NCBI GenBank assembly: GCA_010645155.1
Contig: CM021315.1
Coordinates: 7,368,196-7,432,195 of the forward strand
Direction of reading: 5' to 3'
Length of the DNA stretch: 64,000 nucleotides
From: Tigriopus japonicus
Lineage: Eukaryota; Arthropoda; Copepoda; Harpacticoida; Harpacticidae
The notes under the pieces are model-generated. The model was not told the DNA's origin. It saw nothing but the letters and a program-made list of their open reading frames with translations, and searched no databases. This document shows, in pieces, positions 55,658 to 64,000 of this stretch (positions within the stretch are counted from its first letter, which is position 1; the number at the start of each line of letters is the position of its first letter). Position numbers and translations under genes: made by a program.

Positions 55658-57125
55658 ATGGAATTCAATAAGAAATTGGACAACTCATTAAGGCATTTGC
55701 TTGAAACTTCCTCATTCACTGAAGAAAATTCCTCTCTAGGACCAATTTCTGGTCATGAACTTGGAATAATGTTCAAGGCCTCTTGGTTGTTCTTAAATTT
55801 ACCAGAATCAACTAATAGCAAGATTGACAGTCGCAGAGGTCTTGTGAAGTACATGAGCACATATAAGAAGACCTATGTCTGTTTCGGACATCTTGTTTTG
55901 ACCAAGAAAATATGGAGTGAAATGCCTCATGAACTTGAAGTGGTCAAGAGATTAACCAAGATCTTACATTCCCAACCACGTTTAACTATTGAAAGCATTC
56001 AAGACGCCATTGACAAGGACAAAATCGTTAAAACGAGGCTAAGGGACAAAACAAGCACGCAAGAGTTTCTTCGCTTATACTCAGACTACTTTTTGGTCCA
56101 AGAAAACGGAGGCGTAATGGCAACACTGAAATCACATGTTTGGGAGCATTTTGAAGGAAACCCAACGATGAAAGTAAGCTCCCTGGTTGGCATTGAATTG
56201 ATCCAAAGTTTCATCGTACAAACAAAAAAGGAATCTAAATCTCATCCCATCAATGTGCCGAAATTGTATGCTTACCTCCATTCTCTGGGATATTTTGTCA
56301 ACTCATCCGATCTTCAAAATTTCTTAATACGATTTTATCAACGATCAAAAATATCGACTTGGGAAACCCCTCCTCAACTCATTGATTCGGGTTTTGTCTT
56401 ATTCCTGTTTGAATATGAAACAATTAAGATGATCAGTGATTCCTTAAAGAGATGGCCAATCACGTTGACGATGATTGAAAAAGAAGTCAATAATCAAGGA
56501 GTTCTTTTGGATCAAACCAAGCTGAGATGTCTCATTGGAACACATTTTCCTGATTTCAAGATAAAAAATGATGTGGTTCTTCGAGATCATGAACCCTATA
56601 TTGGACTCATCAAGAGCATTTTAACTAAGAAATGCCCCTTATTTATCATGGAACTGCAAAATGATCTGATTGGCCGTGGAATTACGCTCTCAAGAAAGCT
56701 CTTAAGTGAAGTGATAGTTAAAAGCCTTGATGAGTATTTTATCCATCACGGTCAAATCTGCTTACTATCGTCAAACACAAGTCTAGAGAAGTTAATATCG
56801 AGTTTTGTATTACAAGAGCTTCATAATTTCTTGGAAGGACAAAAATTTCCGATTGTCATAGAGGATCTTGTGCTTCAGTTGGCCGCCAAAGGAACTTGTA
56901 TGACAAGTGAGAAACTAAAAAACATGATTATGGAACAATCAAATGATTATGTATGTGATGGGAACTTGGTCTTCAGGGATGAAGGTCGACTCCAAACAAT
57001 TGATCACTCACTTGCACCTCCTCAATTGGAGGACGAATTGGAGGCATGCTTGAAATCTCTACGTTTGAATAGTGCCAAACCAGTCTCAAAGACCAAAGAG
57101 AAACGCTATTGTGGAACTGATACTG
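55658..57125 (+). CDS. Paralog 3, coding exon 1: tandem winged-helix-like modules
   Basis: Starts MEFNKKLDNSLRHLLETSSF. A good acceptor (TTCTTATCATCCACAG, ending 55642) lies 15 nt upstream, implying a 5' non-coding exon. An N-terminal block (residues about 35-95) has IMFKASWLFLNLP and GHLVLTKKIWSEMPHELE. Modules lie at about residues 100-157 (with QEFLRLYSDYFLVQENGGV), 178-232, 256-310, 315-370 and 388-441. Each has a hydrophobic helix, P-[IL]-x-[IV]-x-x-[LI], G-[IV]-x-[LM]-[ST], a second helix and a short strand-like end. The ending matches the exon end of paralog 1 in length (1468 nt) and phase. Donor GTAATT at 57126. No known family recognised; the FL..Y..[YF]F pattern recalls winged-helix repeats of LOTUS or Egalitarian-type proteins, weakly. 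Confidence 0.82.
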
Positions 57126-57326
57126 GTAATTACGAGATGGTTTGGTTTTAGCACGGGGATAAAAATTTTGCCAGAGAAAAAATGGATTCTCTAAAATTTG
57201 TCACAATGGAATTTTTGGACCGTCGTTTTTTTAAAATTTGCCTAAGGGGGAGGTCAAAAAAATTCCACCCAAAACTTTAAAACTATTCTATAAAAATGTA
57301 AGTAGAAATAGTAATACTGAAATGTA

Positions 57327-57490
57327 CGAGGGATATCCAGACAAAAGGCAGACTGGGGTAGTAACTCGTTTAAATGAACAATTATTGGACTGGTGTGAAA
57401 TATTGAAACTAAGATCTATCTCTGATGAGGTGATGTTATTTTACAAGTTTTTTTGTTGTTGGACAAGCTTGTTCCTTGTTATGATTCATT
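57327..57490 (+). repeat. Dispersed repeat P, copy 2 (intron of paralog 3)
   Basis: Shares GGGATATCCA and AGACTGGG, then GATGTT..TTTACAAGTTTT, with 39556-39705. Diverged. Confidence 0.5.
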
Positions 57491-57505
57491 AGAAATCCCT
57501 GTCTA

Positions 57506-58025
57506 TGGGAGTGATTACCGTATCATTTTACGGACCTGCTGCCGTTAGCAGTGTAGGCTTGCCAAAAAACACCTCAGTTTTCAAGAGTCAGATTTTCGAA
57601 AAATATTGCATTTATGGGCAATACAATGGTTGAGAAGTATTGCAAAGTAATTTGAAAACAAATGGAGAAATTGGAAGCCTTCAATTAAACAAGTTATTTG
57701 TTTTTAAGGTTTAGTTGCCCCAAGAACCGATCTCCTCTGGCCATCTTGTTATTCAAAGTAGGGCATTCCTAATTTCTAAGTTCGGAAGAACCCTCTCAAC
57801 TTATGTAACAAAATTTTAGATAAAAGCAACAAAACATACTTTTTTTGCAAATACAATGTCAAGAATTGCTATTTCAACTTCAAGTTGTGCAGATAAGAAA
57901 GGCATTGTTGCAATTACCAGGCCTAAACCTTCGTTTTAGTTACCTCGCACACTCATCAGAAACACAGGTCTACCGAACTTTTTTTCCAGCCAAAAAAGAT
58001 GACGTCACTAGTAATTGCTGCAATT
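57506..58025 (-). repeat. Dispersed repeat Q, copy 2 (intron of paralog 3)
   Basis: Reverse complement of 38772-39298 with small gaps. Lies in the intron of paralog 3 directly after repeat P. Confidence 0.75.
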
Positions 58026-59100
58026 GTACATAGAAAAATGCGTTAAGAACGATCAACCTAACAAAAATCGCGTTACCTTCAAAACCAAAATCTCTAACAT
58101 CGAAATTGTCATTTTCTTCTTGCTACAAGGGATCACCAAATATCAATATATGGTGTTCAAGAATGAATGGTATAGCGGAAAAAAAGAATTTTGATAACTT
58201 GAAAAACGTTAGAGGAAAATCTACCTTTTGCAGATATGATTATCAGGGCCACCAAATTTATGTGAAAATCGCTGAAAAATGTATTATTTTTGGTAGTTTT
58301 TTTAAAAATTATGTAACAAAATCGGACTTTTTGGTATTTTTTTGATATTTTTTTTTTTGTTAATTTGGTCACATATTTCCTCAAAAAGTAACTTTTTTCA
58401 TACTTGCATCATCTAAATTTTGTTTCATAGTTGGGAAAAGATGCTAGAATAATTATATTGTGTCACGATTGTTACAAATTTAATTGCCTCTACTCGTATT
58501 TTGATATTGACATCCTTTTTGTAAATCATTCTAAACAGAACAGGCATTTTTCCATTTTTTCCAATTTTCCCCAATTTTTGTAGTTTTAGACAAAAATTGC
58601 ACATTTTTGTAACTATAATGTAAGATGTCATTTACAACCAAAAAGCGGGCCTGATGATAAACTGAATATTCCTAGTGACAAAAGTAATGTGCTGAATGTT
58701 CTTGCTTCTTTACCTTGACTTTGTCATAAAATCAAACATTTTTCCATATCAGTTCCATTGAAACAAGCAATTTAACCACAGTTATGTAAATTTTTCCCCA
58801 TTTATGTGATTTTGGGCAAAAATCGCAGATTTTGGTAATTATATTGTAAAATGTAATTTACAACTATCTGGTGGCCCTGATGATTATATTTCAGTTGTAA
58901 ATGATTGCAAACCCTTTTCAAGACACCTTGTATCAAGCTGTTCAACTTGCTTGATCAGGTAGGGGGTATGTGCTTTTTATTTTTCTCGGTCTCAATTTGC
59001 TTCTCTGACACATGGCTGAAAATAAGTGAGATTTGAAATATTTAATGTTTTGAATTCAAGTTTAAAATCTCGCAACCCCACGGAATTTGGGAAACTGTAG

Positions 59101-59556
59101 GCAACAAGCACTGAATTTCTGGAGTGGGAGGCTAAAGATGAGAATTATCATTTCTTGTAGGATTGATTCAATTGCGCTCTTCTGCAAACGAGACCTAGCT
59201 TGTACTCAGTAGACTGGGTATTTCAAATTTCAGCTCAATCGAATGCCGGAGTGAAAAGTTATGCCTTCTCAAACTTATGTAGTGGAGAAAGCATAGAATG
59301 AATGAACTTGCCCTTTTGTGGTAAATAAATTACCACAAAAGGACTAGTTCATTCATAATCAGTAGAATTTGCACTGAGTTTGAGTGAGCATAATTTTTGT
59401 CTCCGACGTTCGATTGAGCTGAAAATTAAAATATGTATTCTACTCAACACATGCAAGATCTCATTTGCAGAAGAATGTAATTGAATTGTTCCTACTGGAG
59501 GTCATGATTCCTGTCGTTAGCCTCCCAGTCCAGAGAAATTCAGTGGTTCTTGCTTT
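59101..59556. repeat. Near-palindromic intron element, copy B
   Basis: About 456 bp, self-complementary around 59328 with the centre CCTTTTGTGGTAA .. TTACCACAAAAGG. The outer ends carry CACTGAATTTCT and GGGAGGCTA. Lies in the intron of paralog 3. Confidence 0.8.
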
Positions 59557-59832
59557 AGGTGAGAGCAAAGATGTTGTTCTAACTCATATTTGAGGCATCC
59601 AAGAATTAATTAATGGTGCATTGTATTTCACTTGCCCTTCATACCAAAAGTTTGCTTAAGAAATATTTAGTTAAAAAATGTTCTGAAAACACTTATCCCA
59701 TTGGAAATCACAGTTTCAAATGCATGCCTTTATATTTTGCTTTACTTATTGTTACGTTTTGGTCTTGTATGGCAAGGAAAAAGACGATGCAGATTCCTAG
59801 ATGGATTCTCTTTCCCTAGATGTGTTCATTGA

Positions 59833-60289
59833 TGTAAGAAGCATTGGAATCATGGAGTGGGAGGCTAGCAATGAGAATAATGATTTCCAGTAAGAACAAT
59901 TTAATACCGTTCTTCTGCAAATGAGACTTTGCATATGTTGACAAGAATACGTATTTCAAATTTCAGCCCAATCGAATGCCAAAGTGAAAAGTTATGCTCA
60001 CTCAAAGTTCAGTGCAAATCCGACCGAGAATGAATGAACTCGCCCTTTTGTGGTAATCGTTTTCCCACAAAAGGGCGAATTCATACATTCTATGCTCTCT
60101 TCAGTACATAAGTTTGAGAAGGCATAACTTTTTACTCCAGCATTCGATTGGGCTGAAATTTGAAATACGTGTTCTTCTCAGTGCAAGCCAGGTCTCATTT
60201 GCAGAAAAACGCAAATGGTTCGTTTCTGTTGGAAATCATAATTCTCATTGCTAGCCTCCCACTCCATGATTTTTGTTCTTCTTGCTTGA
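59833..60289. repeat. Near-palindromic intron element, copy C
   Basis: About 457 bp, self-complementary around 60061 with the centre CGCCCTTTTGTGG .. CCACAAAAGGGCG. The arms carry CATGGAGTGGGAGGCTAGCA and its inverse. Same family as copies A and B, second copy in the intron of paralog 3. Confidence 0.8.
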
Positions 60290-60975
60290 TGTATATATTG
60301 AATAAGAACAAAATCATTACTTTCCAAAATATTTGATTTTGACGGGTCTCTCGCTTTTGCCGTCCATTTTTTGAAACGTGCAACGGTCGTGCAACATACC
60401 TTGTCTTATTAGATAATATGTTTTAAACAGGATTGCTGAACCACAAAATACCTTTATATAAAAATCATATCTGCTCATGAGAAACTAATCTTTATTACGA
60501 TTTTTCACATTCATCCGATAATTGTGAATTTGATTGAGTTGCAAGCAAAGTTTGGATACACAAAGTATTTTTAATGGTTCAACAGATGTATTTGAAAACA
60601 CTTCATACTATAAAACCGGACAAAGTTTGTTTATTTCCCTTATTTCTCGCAAATCGTTGGAAGATTTGCCTGGATACCGGCAGAAGTCAAAATATTTTTT
60701 TTCTTTTTTGAGTCCATCAATCATCAAAAAATATTTGGATGGTTACTTTTACGCAATTCATTTGATTTTTTGGCTCAAAAATTGCCAAAAACTTTTGCTT
60801 TTTTTTAAATCAAAAACCATAAGTGTAACTGTAGTGATTCTATAGGAACGAAATCAAGTCTTTAGAAATTTACTTACATTTGGTCTTATTCATAACTTTT
60901 TTGTAATAAATCTGAAATATCAAACTCTCACTTAACTCCATCCTTGATTATAGCATGAGTTTTGTACCATTCAAG

Positions 60976-61721
60976 GTGGTAATGACGGTCATGGTTCGCT
61001 ACAAAGTATCCCATTTTCCAAAGAAGAGACCGAGGCAGAAAGTTCCTTTGCTAAGTTGCCAAATCTCCAAGAACTTTTAGGGTCTGGATCAAAATTGCCA
61101 ACAATTCACGAAGCTCAAGACATTGAAGATGAAATCGAAGGGTCTCCATTAATGCCACCAAAAATCCAACATGTCAAAAATGGAGACCGGAACGACAAAG
61201 AGATAAACAAGCAATGCAAACCGGAACTGACATCTACTACGGATGAAGTTTTGGGAATAACGATATGCAAGGTCAACAGTTCAAACTCTGAGATCCATGG
61301 TTCTCAATCATGGACTGAACAATCAAGCATTATTGAGAAAGAACCAATTTCGGTTGGTTGTCACGAAATTTCAACCGATGTCTCACTATTGAACCCTCAA
61401 CTTGATGCAAACTTGACAAAGATCCCTGAGGCTCAAGAACCTGAGGGTCAGTCCATTTTAGCACAAGCAAGTGTTGAAAGCAATCAGATTGGCGAAACAA
61501 ATTGTTACCACGAGATGTCCCAACATAACTTATTGAAATTTGATTCAATCTTTGAAGAAGCGATGGAAATGACTGAAGAATGGTCAAGTTTTGGAGAGTC
61601 TGGAACTATTATGTCCTTGGAATTACTCGCTGAAGAGCGATTCCATTTTGAAAGTACTGGACGACTGAATCAACTTGAACCAAATAGCAATCAAAGAAAC
61701 ACCAAGTGCACAATCTCATAA
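60976..61721 (+). CDS. Paralog 3, coding exon 2: acidic tail with CaaX box
   Basis: Placed by homology. After an AAG acceptor (TACCATTCAAG, 60975) in phase 1, the frame begins GNDGHGSLQS, which aligns with GENAIYGALKS of paralog 1 exon 2. The body is acidic and low in complexity. FDSIFEEAMEMTEEW is the diverged form of the tail motif. The end is N-T-K-C-T-I-S, a CaaX box with serine at X. The AAG acceptor is less common than CAG or TAG, so the exact start may be off. With exon 1 it gives 737 residues and an intron of 3850 nt. Prenylation is inferred. Confidence 0.75.
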
Positions 61722-61729
61722 TCAGATTA

Positions 61730-62884
61730 TGGTTTCTTTCAATAATTAAAGAATACCCTTAAATATATCTTGAATTTCACGAGTTCTTATTCTATTATCA
61801 TAAACATAAACACAGAAGGGCGGGGAAATTGTAAAAAGTAAAAAAAAGTTTTTAATTTAAAAACATGGCTTAAAATGGTTTTTAGCTAGAAATGGCCAAC
61901 CCAAATATTTCTTTTCAATCTCAACCAGTCTTATCAAATCTAAACCAATTTGGTCTGTTTTTTTGCTAGTCGGTCAAACTTCAACCATTTTTTCAAAACT
62001 TCTTTGTGTTGTGTCTTTGACTTTGTAAAATATTTTTATTGCAAAATAAAAATGTTTCTCGTTGTAATTAAAGCTTTAACAATTTGTGCGGATTTACCTG
62101 AAGAGCCATTTTTTTCATACTCAATTGGACAATGGTGCAATAATGGAACAGTTATAAAAACTTTGAGAGAGACGATTTTTCCTCAAAACACCTTGAAGAC
62201 TTATTGAAATTTAATATTTCCTTTGAAACACGATGCTTCTATGTTTCATTGTAAGGATGCATATTTCTAAAAATTTAAATAAAAGACATAGTCTATCTTT
62301 TAAACTTTACTTAAGAAGGCATTTTCAAGTTTTGATTATTACTCTTATCATCGGCCGAAAACTCAAAAACCGAACAAAAAAATGGAATTGAAATTGCCCA
62401 AGTGGAATTTTTTGAGTTCATTTGACGTTTTATTTGACATTGCACAGCTTGAGTAACTTAGTTTTCTATGTTAGATATCTGCAACTTAAACCATTTCAGC
62501 AACATAAATATTTAGCAAATGAAAGGAAATTGAATCGCGATTGGAATAAAAAGCATAACAATTTCCATCGTTGCAACCTAAACCATATTTGTATCCCCAA
62601 AATATATTTTATACTCACTGAAGGGGGTGTTTGATGACTGGAAAGCTCATATTCATTGTTCTTTTCGCCTTTGAGTAATGTATTCACGCTTCATAATTGA
62701 TAAGCTATATAAGATAAACAACGGTATATCCAATTTATTTCTGAGTACATATTTATTAGCGTTTAAGAGCCTGAATCACAACGTAGCTCAACAAATCTTG
62801 TTGTATTAAAGTCAAGCGAAAATGGAAGTTAGGTAAAAGTGATAAACATTGAAAATACAAGATTACATTAAGGTCAAACTTTTT
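61730..62884. other. Spacer between convergent paralogs 3 and 4
   Basis: AT-rich. An AATTAAA-type motif near 61742 may serve paralog 3. On the minus strand AATAAA motifs near 62750 could serve paralog 4. No gene seen. Confidence 0.45.
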
Positions 62885-63672
62885 TCAGGACACAATACAA
62901 TTACTCTTATTCCTGGCTTTTCCTGTTCTATTTGCAGAAGTTGAGACTGGTCCAAGTCTTGAAGTTTTGAACCGAACTTTTGGTTCATTTCTTGAAGCCT
63001 TTCCGAAGCTTGGCATTTCCATTGCTTCCTCGGCTATTTCCAAATCAAGGGAGTCCATGTCGTGTTGAAGTCTAGTTGTAACATTTACCTCATTAATCAC
63101 TATCAACGAAGCAATTTCGTCAATTTTTTCCTTTAAATTTTGAAACATAACTTGTTCCATACGGTCATCTGGTCTTGACGCTCCCAATTTTTTTGTAGTA
63201 TCGATTGCGTCTTCATTGAATTCTAGGGCCTCTGCAAGACACAGGGTCCATTCAGGGGAGCTTTGGACCACTTTTGTACCATGAGACGAACAATCATTAT
63301 TAGAACTGGTTTCAGGCTTTTCTTGGTTTAGCTTCCTTTGTGAACACCTAATGCCGTCCATTTGACTCTTTGAATCTGGAACCACACAAATAGATTCCTT
63401 CGTTGAAATGGCATCAGGTTTTTGGTTAGAAGTTGGAGTGGACAAATCACATGAAGCATCCAAGGATTCAGAGGGTTCCATTTGTACGTTGAACGTCGAA
63501 GTTTCTCGTCTATCAGAATCTTGTTTTGTGGAGGTAGCACTTGATGGGCCTTTGAGATCGTGGGACGGAGTTGGGACTTTGTTGGTAGCAATTTGCGTCT
63601 TTTCGACCATTCCCATCCTTTCCTTGGGTTTGTTAGAGATTGTGGGTGTTTGTTTGGTTGCACCATTCATAC
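62885..63672 (-). CDS. Paralog 4, last coding exon: acidic tail with CaaX box (partial gene)
   Basis: Minus-strand frame of 261 codons after an acceptor GGTTTTCTTAAG (63673-63675) in the same phase as in the sister genes (codon G|GT). It opens with MNGATKQTPTISNKP and has a long Ser/Thr/Glu-rich body. VQSSPEWTLCLAEALEFNED is the conserved tail motif. The end is basic (TGKARNKSN) and then C-I-V-S and stop, a CaaX box. The winged-helix-like exon 1 is expected upstream, beyond the right edge of the window, but cannot be seen. The methionine near the exon start is probably not the initiator. Orientation is opposite to paralogs 1 to 3, convergent with paralog 3. Confidence 0.78.
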
Positions 63673-63675
63673 CTT

Positions 63676-64000
63676 AAGAAAACCAGGGGTTTAGCAAAAA
63701 AACATATGTATTTAATATCGAAAAGACTGTTGTATGGCACAGAAGCTCATGAGAAAGATGCGTCATCAGAACACTAGCGACAGCGGCTTTGACATGATCT
63801 TTTTAATTTGAACTTCTTGATTGACAATGGCAACATTAACGGCAAACAATTGAAGCTTCAAAAAAGACAAACAACTTGACCGTGTTGATGCTTCTTTCAT
63901 ATGAGCTTCTTTATTGTATGTTCCTCAAGTGACAAATGCCAGTTGTAAGAATTCAGCACAAAATAAAAGGGTTGAAAAAGAGCAAAATATTCCGGAAGAA
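63676..64000. other. Probable intron of paralog 4
   Basis: No open frame of note and no upstream exon up to the window edge. Confidence 0.45.

Noticed and set aside
1..64000. CRISPR arrays, operons, bacterial promoters or riboswitches
   Set aside because: The window is eukaryotic. The only regular short repeats are the TCCGAA and CCGAAA subterminal arrays, the ATG microsatellite and the 21-bp minisatellite.

Overview
The window is eukaryotic nuclear DNA, almost certainly from an invertebrate and probably an arthropod; a crustacean such as a copepod would fit, but the sequence does not settle this. The reasons are intron-split genes with GT..AG boundaries, AATAAA signals, an AT-rich background, two assembly gaps (18975-19291 and 52591-53412), and a very varied load of eukaryotic transposons: DIRS-like, BEL/Pao, two LINE groups, a tRNA-derived SINE, Mutator-like with FLYWCH, hAT, and mariner/maT-like. 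There is no operon structure, and I see no prokaryotic genes and no rRNA or functional tRNA genes.

Layout. 0.8-4.4 kb: a decayed DIRS-like tyrosine-recombinase retroelement, broken by a SINE and two small palindromic elements. 4.6-6.4 kb (minus): an intact 611-codon BEL/Pao-type Gag gene with no pol beside it. 6.5-12.2 kb: mostly empty, with LINE debris and a possible piggyBac N-terminus. 12.27-14.75 kb: a hAT-like element holding a large inverted repeat and a hAT MITE. 15-19 kb: two weak ORFs. 19.3-26.7 kb: two LINE copies, one split by a 1.95 kb Mutator-like transposon, plus a foldback and a 1.38 kb TIR element. 32.9-36.9 kb: nested hAT-like copies, a second 1.37 kb TIR element, and a DD37D mariner relic. 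38.3-43.2 kb: a SINE relic, dispersed repeats, and a LINE whose RT active site is split by a mariner that itself holds a putative solo LTR. 44.3-55.4 kb: hAT MITEs, a 21-bp minisatellite, a 1.95 kb TIR element, and a third LINE copy.

The host-like content is a cluster of four paralogous genes that I cannot assign to a known family: gene 1 (29.39-32.44, +), gene 2 (45.39-48.26, +), gene 3 (55.66-61.72, +) and gene 4 (only the last exon, 62.89-63.67, -). Genes 1 to 3 have a long first coding exon encoding five tandem 55-75 residue modules with a winged-helix-like pattern. A phase-1 intron follows, then a fast-diverging acidic tail exon with a conserved P-E-W / E-A-[LM]-E motif. Genes 1, 3 and 4 end in a CaaX prenylation box (CSVS, CTIS, CIVS). 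Gene 2 is interrupted in its tail exon by a 928-bp TIR element and lacks a CaaX box. The introns of genes 1 and 3 carry three copies of one roughly 450-bp near-palindromic element. This cluster is my best candidate for an undescribed system: possibly a lineage-specific, membrane-tethered family of nucleic-acid or protein-binding adaptors. That function is inference only.
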